Source: Callorhinus ursinus
Taxonomy: Eukaryota; Chordata; Mammalia; Carnivora; Otariidae
Assembly: GCF_003265705.1 (NCBI RefSeq)
Contig: NW_020312966.1
Location: 25,237,761-25,301,760, forward strand
Length of the DNA stretch: 64,000 nt
Direction: 5' to 3'
Below, piece after piece: positions 41,340-55,555 of this stretch. The position numbers were made by a program, and so were the translations under genes. The notes below the pieces were generated by a model. The model made no database searches and was not told the origin of the DNA. It saw only the letters and a list, made by a program, of their open reading frames with translations. How positions within the stretch are numbered: position 1 is the stretch's first letter; every line of letters starts with the position of its first letter.

Positions 41340-42345
41340 TAAATCCCTCTAACGGTCACATCCCACATAACCGGTGTATATTGCAATATCCAAGCCAGGT
41401 AATTGATATTGGCAAAATACTGTTACCTAGACAACAGGGCTTTTCAACTCTTAGGGTCTTACCATGCACTCATTTGTCTTTGTGTGTGTGTAGCCCTATG
41501 CAATTTTACCCCACGTATATAGATTCACATAAATACCACAGCAGCGCTGATACAACACGTTTCCAACATCACCAAGGAACTCCTTGTTATCCCTTTATAT
41601 TACATCCATACACGTTTTCCCTGTCCTGTGGCAATCATTAATCTGTTATCCATCTCTGGTTTGTGTCATTCTGAGAATGTTATCTAAATGAATAATGTAA
41701 CATGTGACCTTTTGAAAATGACTTTGAGGGGGAGCAATATATGTGACCCCAAAATGTGCTGCTTTGGCACGTGGGTTATTTTGAACTGAAGGCAATCAAG
41801 ACCCAGCAAACTCAAGAAAAACTTTTACCTCTCCCTTAACTACCTAGAAAATTTTAGATAGGGGACCTGGCCCAGAAAGAGAGCTATTACCAGAGATAAT
41901 TTTTATCTGAAAGACCTATAGGTTGCCCTCTCTCCCTTTGAAGCCCCAGGTCCCTATCCCATTCTTTAGCTCAGGGGGTCATATGAATATCTACCGACAG
42001 ACTTATCCTTGGGTCTCATATTCTTATGGGGCTCCAATACACACATAATTAAAATTTTCTCCTGTTAATCTGTTTTTATATCAGTTTACAGCCAAAGAAC
42101 CTACAAGGGAAGACTTTTCCTCCCCAGTAGTGGTTTTTTTTTTTTTTCCCACTAAGCATGATGCCCTTGAGATCCATCCCAGTTGTGTGCATCACCAGCC
42201 TCCCTTTTGTTGCTGAGTAGGCTTCCATGCATGGATGCATGAAAATCTATTTAACCATTCACCCACTGAAAGACATTAAGTTGTTTCTAATTTAGGGCTT
42301 TTGCAAATAAAGCTGTTATGACCTTTCATGTACAACATTTTTGTT
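41340..42345 (-). mobile_element. LINE-1 antisense fragment interrupted by an LTR
   Basis: 41440-41710 and 42140-42345 read as antisense L1 tail DNA (CCACAGCAGCGCTGATACAA region; GCATGATGCCCTTGAGATCC, ATTCACCCACTGAAAGACAT). The two halves are contiguous in L1, separated by the element at 41730-42130. Confidence 0.6.
41730..42130 (+). repeat. ERV LTR fragment nested in L1
   Basis: Landmarks: TGTGACCCCAAAATGTGCTG, GCTTTGGCACGTGGGTTATT, AAAATTTTAGATAGGGGACC and CTCCTGTTAATCTGTTTTTA. The 3' half parallels 35110-35460. Confidence 0.65.
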
Positions 42346-42446
42346 TTGTGTCCCCACCCACCCTGTCCTTGCCAGTTTTGTTTTGTGTTTCCTGAATTCC
42401 ACCTTAAAATTACATTTTTTAAAATGCAAAAGTACTGTTGTGAAGA

Positions 42447-42517
42447 CTTCAAGCAAATTGTAGGTGGCTCTGAAAAGAGCCTTTGGGTTGATAGTTTGTG
42501 TTCCTTCGTGAGAACTT
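42447..42517 (-). pseudogene. Orphan copy of an H3 3' UTR (duplicated fragment)
   Basis: These 71 bases match 44178-44248, the 3' UTR of the H3 gene at 44247, with two mismatches. The match stops at the H3 stop codon, and no coding sequence follows. An 11-nt direct repeat (acttcaagcaa) brackets the fragment at 42446-42456 and 42514-42524. This is a small duplicated or captured piece, not a gene. Confidence 0.88.
42466..42481 (-). terminator. Orphan histone stem-loop
   Basis: The minus strand reads a perfect GGCTCTTTTCAGAGCC with CCCAAA before it and ACCTAC after it, but no histone coding sequence lies upstream. Confidence 0.9.
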
Positions 42518-43641
42518 CAAGCAAGCCTTATAACTCTTTCAGTAGTCTCAAAGAAATCACATGGTGTTGCTATTATCATGTGCAAGTTTGCTTCAAGGTT
42601 CCAAAATATTGCATCAAGCAACATATTCAGTTGTTTCTGAAATGTGACTTCTGGGTTCTGTAGCTAATGATTTATCCCACCAAGAGCCTCCAATGTTTGT
42701 TGAATAAACTGCTGGTATGCCCGTCCTGTGGTTCCTGCCATGGGACTTGGGTTTTCACTGATGTGCAGAGCTGTTCACTTAGTTCCCGAAAAGCCTCCAG
42801 TGTTTGGTAATTCCCACAGCGAGGGATAAACCCGGGATGAGGCTAGGCGTTCCCACAACTAATGTCTGTGAAACCTGACTGATGGACAAATCCTCCATGG
42901 CTCTAGGGTTTGTCACAGGATTCTGAATTTGTTGGAGGAAACGTTGGGAACTGTTGCCTCCTTGGTTCTCTGAGGATTAATAACGGGTTATGCACCACCA
43001 CCTGTGCAAGGGCTGGGTTCTGCCTTAATGACTAACTACATCATGTTTCTCACACAAGGACAGTGCAGACACATTCTGCACAATCTTGACTTTTTAGTTA
43101 TGAGCAGCTACAAGCTCTGAATTCCTGGTGTGCATATACTCAGCTATTACTCCAGGCCCCACGTTTGGTAGTGGTGCCCTGCCCAGCTGTACCAGACAGG
43201 CTGCTGCTAGTACCCCTCCAAGCTGGGTCTCAAATTCTGTGGAACCCAGGACAGAAAAGTTGAGTACTGTATAACTATAGGACGTATTGCTCAGTCAAGA
43301 AAGAAATGGATGGCCACCAAACTGCTCTCATGCACCACTCCGCGTGGGGTCTTGAACACCGGTGTGCGCATGACCCACCAAACATGGTAAACCCCCTAGG
43401 ATGCTTTCCAGGTTGCTCAAGGACCCGTCCTTTCTCCTATCAGAATGAAATGTGGAAATCCATGCCTGGATTCCTGGGAAGTTGCAGTCTTAATTACATA
43501 TTAATATGGCCGGCTGAATGTATCATGAACTGCTGCCCTTGTAGAGAGGCCCTGGCTAGCTGTGGGTCGGGTTTTGACAGCACGCTCCGTAGATTTCCCA
43601 AACCGGGAGCCATTGTTTTCAGGACTGGATGTTGTAACTTG
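42518..43641. other. Spacer without recognised gene
   Basis: Mid-GC, with several short frames. No histone remnant or known repeat identified. Confidence 0.4.
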
Positions 43642-43866
43642 TCGCTACATTATTATTTTTTTTTAATATTTTATTTATTTATTTATTTGAGAGAGAATGA
43701 GATAGAGAGAACACATGAGAGGGGGGACGATCAGAGGGAGAAGCAGACTCCCTGCCGAGCAGGGAGCCAGATGTGGGACTCGATCCCGGGACTCCAGGAT
43801 CATGACCTGAGCCGAAGGCAGTCGCTTAACCAACTGAGCCACCCAGGCGCCCCTCGCTACATTATT
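43642..43866 (-). mobile_element. Can-SINE with target-site duplication
   Basis: The inverted SINE occupies about 43655-43853, from the T-rich tail to the head TGAGCCACCCAGGCGCCCC. The 13-bp repeat tcgctacattatt is present at 43642-43654 and 43854-43866. Confidence 0.95.
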
Positions 43867-44196
43867 TTGTAGTTCAGCTGAAAGTACCCAGGTCCACGGT
43901 GGTTTTATGAGCCACTTTAAATACACTCAACTATATGGACGGCTCCAAGAAAAAGCCAAGACTTGTCTAATTACACCCTCTGCTGGGGAACGCAGCGCAA
44001 TCGGCCTGATTCACACCGGTTGTCAAGGGAAGGATCGCGAGGTTTGGCTAGTGTTCCGGCGGAGGCCGGAGTCGCGAGGTGGGCAGCCCGCGAACGCGCA
44101 CTGGCACCGCCCCTGACACTAGCGGTGACAAGGGGGATACGGGGAGTGCGGAGATTCTGTCCTGTTGCGGCACAGCTCTTCAAGCAAACTGTAGGT

Positions 44197-44212
44197 GGCT
44201 CTGAAAAGAGCC
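44197..44212 (-). terminator. Histone 3' stem-loop of H3 (44247)
   Basis: The minus strand reads GGCTCTTTTCAGAGCC, 34 nt past the stop. GAAGAGCTGTG just beyond (about 44173-44183) is a strong U7-pairing downstream element. Confidence 0.96.
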
Positions 44213-44246
44213 TTTGGGTTGATAGTTTGCGTTCCTTCGTGAGAAC

Positions 44247-44797
<551 letters not shown>

Positions 44798-45332
44798 CTA
44801 CCGGGACTCACTTGAGAAAGTCTGATGTTGAAAGACATCTTCTCAGATATAATTCTGCGTCCATTACCCAGCCTGTATTTTGTTTTACAGTTCCTTAACT
44901 GGTTTTGTTTTAATCACCTTCTTTGGGGATTAAATTTGGGAAGAGATGAAAATGAAAATTTACAGGTCAGAAGCTCTGTTCTTGGACGTGATTGACCCAG
45001 TCCAGTTTCGTCCTTTATCATTTCTCAAAGCTTCTGACTTTGAAGCAACGTTTTATTTTAGCAATGGGAACACCCTATTCCGTAACTCGGAACACAGTTA
45101 ACAAACACAGACAACACTTACAGACACCGTTTTTAGGGAACATAAAAATCGCACCGCTGTTTAAATGTGACGATCCTCTGATTCTGAAAGCTTAAATTTT
45201 GCCGACTTTGATCAAACTGGGAATGCCATGGCATAATTTTGAAAACATTTAAATATTTAGCTAATTTTTGTGTTCTCTTTCCTTCATTTAGTATCCGGGT
45301 AACTGCAATTTGGCAGGAAAACAGGATCATAA

Positions 45333-45600
45333 ATTTGCATAGGTTTTGTCTCTTTAGGGGGGGATCTAGGAAGACGCAAGGCTCATAAACAGGTACTACT
45401 GACGAGACATTAAACTTTTGCAGTTTGAAAATACTTTTTTCTGACGGAGAAAAGAATCTGGAGTTGTTGCCACATAAACAGCCAATCAAAAAGTAGATTT
45501 GAAGTCTCCTGATTTGCATAAAATGTTTCTACTGGCTGATTTGCTCCAATCAGGCATTAAGACAGATTAAGCCGCTATTTGCATACAAGCCATATAAAAG
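45333..45600 (+). promoter_or_regulatory. H2B promoter (three octamers, CCAAT, TATA)
   Basis: Perfect octamers ATTTGCAT at 45333-45340, 45512-45519 and 45577-45584. CCAAT at 45482-45486 and 45546-45550. TATAAAAG at 45593-45600. The octamer closest to the TATA is the Oct-1/OCA-S site typical of S-phase H2B genes. Confidence 0.93.
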
Positions 45601-45603
45601 TAG

Positions 45604-46038
<435 letters not shown>

Positions 46039-46076
46039 ACTTGACAAGTAAGCGTCTTCAGCTAATCTAACCCAAA

Positions 46077-46092
46077 GGCTCTTTTCAGAGCC
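46077..46092 (+). terminator. Histone 3' stem-loop of H2B (45658)
   Basis: GGCTCTTTTCAGAGCC, preceded by CCCAAA, lies 38 nt after the stop. AAAGAGCT at 46109-46116 is an excellent downstream element for U7 pairing. Confidence 0.96.
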
Positions 46093-46117
46093 ACTCACTC
46101 TTTCACATAAAGAGCTT

Positions 46118-47150
46118 TAATACTGAACCTTTTTAATATTAGGGAGAACCTGTGCCAGAGTTACAACGCCTATCTCCTTCATCGTTACGTTCCCATCCTT
46201 GTTTTCTCAGTAGCCTGTTTTACTGGAACAGAGAAGACTAGCAAGTGCAAAGCAAGAACACTTGTTTGAAAACTGGGAAGGCAGTTTTAGGTGCTGACCT
46301 TTTGGTTTAGGATTTCAGAAAATGAAATTCATCTGGACCAGAACTTTCTCCAGGACTTGTAGCTGAGAAATTGAATTGTCCGGACGAGAGTTGAATACAT
46401 CCTGGGCATCCTTTATAGATAAGCTTGTCTAGAGAGCGTACTGTGCTTGGTGGGGCTGTGTGAGACTTGTTTTAGTGGAAAACAATAGGATACTGTCTAC
46501 CTGATAGCGTGAGAAAATAATTTTCTAGTAAATGGAAGGGGGTGGAGGGGGAGACGACTGAAAAGAAAAGATATCTTTTGAAGAATAACTCACTCGACTG
46601 TAGCTATTTATTCTGCAAGTAACAGAGGCATTCCGGCTTCTTTGAAGAAAGGTTAAACAGGATTTATAAGAGGAAGGAGAAGGGGAAAGCAGCAGCAAGC
46701 AGCCTGAGAGCAAGGCTCTCTCTTAGTTGGGGAAATGTCTTCAGCAGCCAGCACAGAAGCCAGGCTTGGGTAGTCTTCCCTTAAGAGGCTTGATAGGAAT
46801 CATTTAACAATACAGTGTCAGTTATAGAGTTACAGAATACCTTGAGATTAATCTCAACCACAGTACTTCAGTTATGTTCTCACTTTTGAGAAGTCCCCCC
46901 TTCTAGGCACTTCCCTGTTGGGGCATGGAGTGTGGGGCAGGGAGGGTGGTGGTTCGTGCGGAGTATTCTAGGATCATAGATCAAATTCTTCCCTAAATGA
47001 CCTGTTGAGTCGAAGGACTAGGAGTGGGTCTATTGGCTCATGTATTGAGAGCTTCTTAAGTTTCAGAAAGTGACAGGTAATTGGGAAAGGTCAGTGAGCA
47101 GGCTAGAAGCAATCCTTAACCTCACAGGGCTCCCAGTCTAGAATGGACGT
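46118..47150. other. Spacer without recognised gene
   Basis: Mid-to-low GC; no gene, RNA or clear repeat recognised. Confidence 0.4.
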
Positions 47151-47151
47151 T

Positions 47152-47186
47152 TACACTCGATCTGAGCCAAAAGGCGGAGAAGTAAC
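47152..47186 (-). pseudogene. Fragment resembling the 5' end of U2 snRNA
   Basis: On the minus strand the sequence CTTCTCCGCCTTTTGGCTC continues AGATCGAGTGTA. This matches the first about 35 nt of U2 snRNA (CTTCTCGGCCTTTTGGCTA, then AGATCAAGTGTA) with about three mismatches. After that the similarity stops. It would be a truncated retro-copy or small fragment; with so short a match, chance or another origin cannot be excluded. Confidence 0.5.
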
Positions 47187-48990
47187 GGCACAGGCCAAAA
47201 GGGGTAGGCCTCTTTCTATTGCCAAAGCTGAAAGGATTTAATCTTGAAAAGCACTTCTGGAAGGAAGGTGGAGTAAGAGACAATGATAAGGAAAGGGGAG
47301 ACCGCAAGAGGGAGAGAAGAATTGATGTGCAGAAAAAGACACCCAGAATTTGTATTTATGGACTATAGTTAACAACCGGGGCTATGTAGTTATACTTTCA
47401 TCTAGCCATGTCACATCTTTGGTTCACGGGGATTTTGTAGAAGTCCTAGTGCTGTGCTTTACTAAAATAGAGGATCTGATCTTACTGAAATGCAGAAAGG
47501 AATGCTAGCACAGCAAATCGGGTCCATTAATCCTCTTAAGGAGTGTCTTTTATGTACACCTATTAGTATTAGATATCCTTGGAAGTGACCGACGACCTAA
47601 AGTAGTCACTGATAAACTAGATAAAAGTCGATTTCTCATGTACAGATATGTAGCTCAGGCTTGGAATGGGGCCCCACTCTCCTGAGGGAACTCCTCTACC
47701 TCTGTGTGTAAGGTGTGTTCGCTCTAGTATTTGAGAACATTCCGCTATTAAATTCTGCCATGGAGGACCAAGACAAGACCAACAAATTGATGGATAAAAC
47801 CTCATAAAAATGTTAAGTAGGTGACTCCTAAGTAAGAAACTTCTAAGAAGTGTTAAATAGGTAAGCAAGGAATTTTATGAGATACAGACATAATTCAAAA
47901 GCTGTATTTACTAAAAATCATAAAGTAGTTGCCTGGAAGACATGTTACACATGGAAAAGGAAGGAGAGTTCATGTGCTACACGGAGATAGGAAGAGAGGA
48001 AAGGACCAAGAAGTGCCAAATATTTGTGAGACACCAAATATTGATGAGGTACTCAGTATTTATGTAGTCTTAAATCATCCACCCATTGGTGACTTCTACG
48101 TTAGCCGCATCTGCGCTCTGCAGACAACACCCACATAAAAGGTATGGCCTCTTGGGAAGTCACTGTCAGCCTACACGGGAGGCCATGTGCCTCAAAAGGA
48201 AAACCCGTTTCAGGGGACAACTGTGTAGCAGCCCCTGCCACAGCTCATATAAGTAGGTAATTCCTACTTAAGTAGGTAATTATAAATTATAAATATTATA
48301 AATAAGACAAGAGGGAAACTGATGATTTCTTACATCTACAGGAGGACCCTGGAGCTTCCTGGTGCAACACAACTGAATTATAAATATTGGCAATACTTGC
48401 TTCAGTTGAGAAGAAGATAAAATGATACAACTCTAGTTAGAATCACATTTTCCACTTCAGATGAACAGGGCTCAACACTATTGGGAATCCCAATCAAGCT
48501 AGGTGCAATCAGCGCAAGGCTTGGGAGATGAAGAAAACACATTGGAAAGTGGAGGATGGCCTCCATGGTCAGACTCACGGCCTGTGAATAAGGTCAGGCT
48601 GGGTTTGGAATCCAGTGACAGCCCACTGGTTTTAATGTACATTCCAGGTCTGACCATCTGGTATACAAGTTCAAGTCTTACCTGCCTCAGTTCTGGCTTT
48701 TATGCTGTCTTTTATCTTGGTGGATTTTCTCAACTCATTCAACTCCTTTTCTCAATGCATTCTTTATGAGCTGAACCTCTATAAAAGTCAGTCTTGCCTT
48801 TTGTGCAAAAAAGCTCTGTTCTCTCATTTCGAGATACCCTGATATGTTCCTCAAAGCCTTCCATGTCTGAAATGCCTACCTCACCCAACTGGATGTATCA
48901 TTCAATCGAAGCACAAAGGTGAACCAGGCATGTTCTCTGTTATCTAGGACATGAAATATTATTTCATAGAAGAAATAATGTACACAACTA
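47187..48990. other. Spacer without recognised gene
   Basis: AT-rich, with a local repeated motif (aagtaggtaatt, about 48250-48280). No gene seen. Confidence 0.4.
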
Positions 48991-48999
48991 CAGAACAGC

Positions 49000-49165
49000 A
49001 ATAAAATATGCTTAAAATTGAAGGGATTTGAGGCCCACTACTTGGGCTGAAATTTGTTTCATCGTTTACCAGCTGGATGACCTTAGGCATTAAGCAGAAC
49101 CACTCTGTTGACGTACTCTTTCTTCTGAAAAATGATGACAGCGATTATTTAGAACCTCAGATCTC
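49000..49165 (+). repeat. MIR-type SINE fragment
   Basis: TTTACCAGCTGGATGACCTT at 49065 with flanking MIR-like order (tgaaatttgtttcatc, gcattaagcagaacc). Confidence 0.65.
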
Positions 49166-49599
49166 TTACTTTTTATTTTAAATAAATTACCACATAATTT
49201 ATACACTGTCCTCAACTACTGGTGTCCTTGAATCAGGCTGGCAGTCCTCCATGAGATTAACACTCATCTGTTCCTGCCTTTTCCTCTTGGATCACCATCC
49301 AAATTGGGTATGCTCAGGAACCTGGACTCATACTTTTAAAAAATATTAAAAACATGTGAATCAATACTGAATTTACCTAGAAACTCCAGCTTGAGAAAAC
49401 AGAAGACCCTGGTTCTAACTAGTTGGTTATCAGACCTGTGGCCATGACCCTGAGTTTGCTCCCAACTTAGGATCTGTTCAGTCATCACTGTAGCTTCTCT
49501 GTGGAATGATCTTCTCACAGGTGTGTGCAGACCTGTCTCCCTCCCAGGCGTCCTACCTCTGCTCAGTGGCATCTAAGTAGTGAAGTTCCCCCCACACAC

Positions 49600-50075
49600 A
49601 CATTTAAAACAACCCTCCACCACCCATTGCTCCCACTCCCTGGCAGTCCTTAATCTTCTTGGCCTGATTTCTTAATCTCTTTAATCTCTTTACCTACAAA
49701 AATACTGTTTTTATTTCCTGTTTCCCACAACCAGAATATCTGTGAGCTCTACACAGGGAATTTTCCCCATGGACGTCCCTGCTCTATTTCCGGCACCTAG
49801 AACAATGCAGGGCACATAGTAAGCGCTCAAAAAGTTTTGGATGGATGGATGGATAAAGTAAAATTAAATTATGCAGGTAACACACAAAGGCCCTCCATTC
49901 TTTAGCACCAGAGATAAAGCCCACGACTGAATTATTCAAATGAGCCCCTGTGTGAAGTAGTTCACCTCACTATGCTTCCGTTTCTTCAGCATTGTATTTG
50001 GGCTACTCAGGGTCTCTAAGCCATAGAGTTATTGTGTGGATTAAATAAAATGATGTGTGGGGGCACCAAATTACA
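49600..50075 (+). repeat. L2-end and MIR-type remnants
   Basis: 49740-49860 is like the L2 3' end (CCGGCACCTAGAACAATGCA, GGGCACATAGTAAGCGCTCA), followed by a short (GGAT)n run. 49970-50060 is MIR-like (CCGTTTCTTCAGCATTG, TTATTGTGTGGATTAAATAA). Confidence 0.55.
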
Positions 50076-50769
50076 CTTTTGAACTAATGAAGTCACGGCT
50101 CTTTTACCTACACGATTCCCACGGCAGGTGTCGTTAACACCTCTCTTGGGCAAATGACATAACAGACATGGAGCTGCTACCCAGAGCCTGCAGCTGGCCA
50201 TGGGAGGGCTTAGATTCCGCCAGAAACACTGCTGCTGACAGACCCAGTGAAGTACAGACAGAAGAACCTCTTGCCTACACCCTGAAGACATTCGCATTTG
50301 TAATCCTGAATTTGCAATCCAAATAAATGGAGTGTGTTACCTGAGGGTAAACATTTTGCCTCTGGCAAAAACAAAACAAAACAGAAAAACTAGTGAATTT
50401 GAAGTACTGGGATATGAATTGCATTTAACCCCTAACTTTCAGAGATTTTCTCTTTTCTAACTATAAAGGCTAAAGGTCAGCTTCTATTTTCAAAGTCTGG
50501 ATAGCACAAAACAGGAAGAAAACTGGACCCTAATTTTTGTACTGGAGCCCAATGGAGACTACCTAAATATAAAGCAGAACCTGCTAATATAAGAAACACA
50601 CGGAAGTTCCCATGTCCAAGTCCTTTCAAGGCCTTACATCTCAGAGCTAACGTCTACAAGCCCCTACTTGATCCGGCTTCTCTTTGTTTCTCTGCCTTCA
50701 GTTCCTGCAACTGTGCCCCGCCCATTGCAGTGTCTTCCTAGTGGCCTTATCTAAAAATCTCAACTCCCC

Positions 50770-50995
50770 ATGACACTCCTTATTCTAGCTCTATTTTTCT
50801 CCTTCTTACCCTTTAACATACCACATGTATCTATCTGATTTATTGTCTGTCCCTCGTCCACTCACATGTAGACTCCACAAGGGCCAAGAATTCTGTCAGG
50901 GTGGCTCTCTGAGTATATTCCCAATGCACAGAACAGCATCTAGCTCATTGCAAACTCTCAAAAATATATATGGAGTAAATACAATTTTTAAATTC
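50770..50995 (+). repeat. L2-end remnant
   Basis: TGTAGACTCCACAAGGGCCA at 50866 and CACAGAACAGCATCTAGCTC at 50928 follow the L2 3'-end order. Confidence 0.5.
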
Positions 50996-51004
50996 ACCCA
51001 TGTT

Positions 51005-51699
51005 AAGACATGTTTGTTGGGGGGAATCGTCACGGCATCATAATTAGGCTTTTAAATGGCGGACATGTTTTAAAATATTGAAAGCGAAAATGATACCATT
51101 TTCTTTACAATGATCAAGGCAGTGGGGTGGACGAGAAATGGATAAAACCTATTTGGCTAGTGATGATGTGGAAGCTGGGTGCAGGGTACATAGAGTTTAT
51201 GAAACTAATATTTCTACTTTCATATATTCTCAAATGTCACATAATTTAAAAAGTTAAAAAAATGAATAGCTAGAAAAAAAAGATTATTATTTATTTATAA
51301 TAAATAATGGCCATGGAGAAAAACCAGGTGAATACCCAAACAGGACTTTGTGCCCATGGGAAGATAGGCAGGTCTCCACAGTTTGTCTGCCAAGAAGCCC
51401 AGAAGGTTCCTCTTTGTAGCATCCCTTAAAACCTGGCATTGTCAATCACCCAAAGCAGGTCCATCTCTCATCATAGACTCACATGAGCCCCATCCTCAGA
51501 AATTGCTACAAAAGCCAGATGCTGCTTGATTCATTGCAGCGATTAACAGTCCTCGAGCAAGCCAAAAATCCTCTCTTGGAGAGCAGGACATTCTAATCAA
51601 AGCAAGCTACAAGGAAGCCTGATTCTGTAGATAAATCCTTGCTAAACCTGGAGTCAAATCAAACAGGAGCTAATCACAAGACTGGTATTTATGTAGCAT
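51005..51699. other. AT-rich spacer
   Basis: No gene or confident repeat recognised. Confidence 0.4.
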
Positions 51700-51890
51700 C
51701 TGTTCTCAACCCTAGCGACCTTTTGGAAGCACCTGAGTTTTAATAATTACTATTGCCTGGGCCCACTCCCACAAACTACAATTTAAATGCTACTGATTGG
51801 ACCCCAGGCAAAGATATTTTTTATAAAACATCCAATGGTCTGTAATGTGCACTCAATATTGAGATCACTGATTTCTATTAAACTATCTTC
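51700..51890 (+). repeat. MER5A-like hAT DNA transposon
   Basis: TGTTCTCAACCCTAGCGACC, TGCCTGGGCCCACTCCC and GTAATGTGCACTCAATATTG give the MER5A start, middle and right end. Confidence 0.75.
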
Positions 51891-52029
51891 CCAGGTTCTT
51901 CTTATGTGCAATTGATTTAGAGAACATTTAATTCTATGACATAAACATGCAGTTTACAAATGTTTATTCCTGTGAGAGTTCACAGGTTGCTTTCTTGATG
52001 AGGCCAAAAATATTTTTTAAACGGGCTTC

Positions 52030-52180
52030 TTAAAACTAGTTGTGTCAACCACTAACTTCCTGGGGTGAAGTTGGTACAATGTAGATTCTGACTAGGCCTG
52101 GGTGGAGTCTGACAATCTTCATCTCTAGCAAGCTCCCAAGTGATGTCCAAGCCACTGGTGGGTAGACACTTTACGAGTCA
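52030..52180 (+). repeat. Second MER5A-like fragment
   Basis: ATTCTGACTAGGCCTGGGTG, CATCTCTAGCAAGCTCCCAA and GTGATGTCCAAGCCACTGG correspond to the MER5A middle and 3' part. Confidence 0.6.
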
Positions 52181-52824
52181 AAGACCGCAGAAGCCATCAT
52201 GACTGTCTTAGGCTCTACCAGTAAAGCTCATTAGAAATCCTGACTAATTATTCAGTCAACCATCAGCCTGCATTCTTGTGTAAAAGGTTGGTTTATAGAA
52301 AAGCCCAAACTTTCACTTTTAACTATAGAGATGGTTAGTGCGCAAATTGAGGTTTCAGACATTGCCCAAATTTGTGGGAACTTACCAGAGATAAATAGCA
52401 AATGCTCAGCCACCTTTACCCAAGTTCAAACTTGTGGATAAAGAACCTCACCTTCTACCTGTGCCCACATAACCTTAGAATTACCTGCACTAGCAAGCCA
52501 CCTCAAAGTGGCTCATTCCCTTCCCAGGTCAAAGCGCCTCTCAGACTGCCTGAAGGTACTTACATACTGTTACTTCCGAGCCGGAGGTTACTATCTTCAG
52601 GCGACTTCTGCTTATCTCCTCCAACTCAAGCTGTTAAGGGTAAGACTTAGGACACAGCTGAAAGCTCGGTAAAGGCCCACAATCCTGGAACCAAACGCGG
52701 CCCACTAACCTTAGTACCTTGAAAAACTCACCTAAAAAATCGGGAACCAACTTAAACCATCTTAAAAAAGCACTAATACCTTAAGACGGCTGTTGATTAC
52801 AGCAATTTTAGGGAAAAAGTGGGT
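52181..52824. other. Spacer downstream of H3 (52874)
   Basis: No gene recognised. Confidence 0.45.
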
Positions 52825-52840
52825 GGCTCTTAGAAGAGCC
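52825..52840 (-). terminator. Histone 3' stem-loop of H3 (52874)
   Basis: The minus strand reads GGCTCTTCTAAGAGCC (loop TCTA, fitting UYUN), followed by ACCCAC, 33 nt past the stop. Confidence 0.95.
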
Positions 52841-52873
52841 TTTTGAGTTAATTGAGCCAGTGGTGGGAAAGCT

Positions 52874-53308
<435 letters not shown>

Positions 53309-53340
53309 CTAAGCTGACGAGTAAGCCTGAAAACGTTGCC

Positions 53341-53458
53341 TTTATATATACTCAGAAACCTTCTGATTGGTCTTGCATTTTTCAAAAGTCCCGCGCAATA
53401 AAACCATTGGCTAAAGAGCGAACGACATGATTGGTGGATTGTTACAGACTCCGATTGG
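53341..53458 (-). promoter_or_regulatory. H3 promoter (TATA, four CCAAT boxes)
   Basis: On the minus strand TATATATAAA is at 53341-53350, and CCAAT boxes are at 53366-53370, 53406-53410, 53430-53434 and 53454-53458. The last two are 24 nt apart. Confidence 0.88.
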
Positions 53459-53499
53459 ATGAATTAGTCAACATTCCAATCCCGTCTTTGTTGTAGTCA

Positions 53500-54252
53500 G
53501 AGATGCAAGAACTTAATATTCTGCTTCAACTCATCTCAAATTCTAAAGAAATCACCCGGGGATCGGAGAAGATGCCAATTCTGGAGACCTACGTAATGGG
53601 GCCTGAGATTCCGACGGTCAGGCTTTCAGAACTTACGTGCATTTTGTTTTCTCAGATGGTTACTTTCACTGAACTGGACCTTGAGAGTCGCCTGGACTGC
53701 CCCCTATCTCCACTCTGGGAAACGACAGGTGAAACGCCTGGCCGGGAGACCGCGGGCGATCACCACTATGCAACAAAGGGTGATTGACCTCCTTATGGTG
53801 GCCAAATAGTATTATGATTCATTCAATTCAGCTTTGAAACAACCCGCGCGGATTTCCGGTCCTATAGTTCTGCTTGTAATGTCCTCAGGCATTCCAGGCT
53901 ACCACCCCTTCCACAGCAGTTCAGTTAACTAAACCCCCTTTTGTTTTCCGTACTGTTTTTACTTCCTAAACACAATTGAGGGTCAACAGAACGAACCTGT
54001 CCATCTAGAAACAGGTTTTGTAAACATTACCATTACTGTAACTAGGTCTCACCTATCCTAAACCCTTGCTTACCATACTAAGGTCTCCTCTGTATAAGTC
54101 GTTTCCCCGGGCCACCTTCAAAGTGACGTTAAACAGCCAAGATGAATTGCAGTAAGTGAACTGTTTTACTAACCAGACAAACCGTTTAAGGCTTATGTAA
54201 TAGGAAAGCAGGACTTATTCAGTTACGAGCTTTTTTGCGTGAAAATGTGGAC
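53500..54252. other. Spacer between H3 and H2A
   Basis: Mid-GC; one 94-codon open frame (53503-53787) resembles no protein I know and lacks histone signals. Nothing else seen. Confidence 0.45.
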
Positions 54253-54268
54253 GGCTCTGAAAAGAGCC
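54253..54268 (-). terminator. Histone 3' stem-loop of H2A (54319)
   Basis: The minus strand reads GGCTCTTTTCAGAGCC with CCCAAA before it, 50 nt past the stop, the longest spacing in the window. Confidence 0.95.
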
Positions 54269-54318
54269 TTTGGGTGAGGAAAAAGGTTTTAACTGGATAC
54301 ACTGGTATCCAAGTAGGC

Positions 54319-55484
<1,166 letters not shown>

Positions 55485-55514
55485 ACTTAATTTGCTATGG
55501 CACCAGCGACATCA

Positions 55515-55530
55515 GGCTCTTTTAAGAGCC
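55515..55530 (+). terminator. Histone 3' stem-loop of H2B (55104)
   Basis: GGCTCTTTTAAGAGCC followed by ACCCA, only 30 nt after the stop. AAAGAGCCG at 55547-55555 is a likely downstream element. The CAAA usually found before the stem is replaced by CATCA. Confidence 0.95.
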
Positions 55531-55555
55531 ACCCACATCGTCACTTAAAGAGCCG

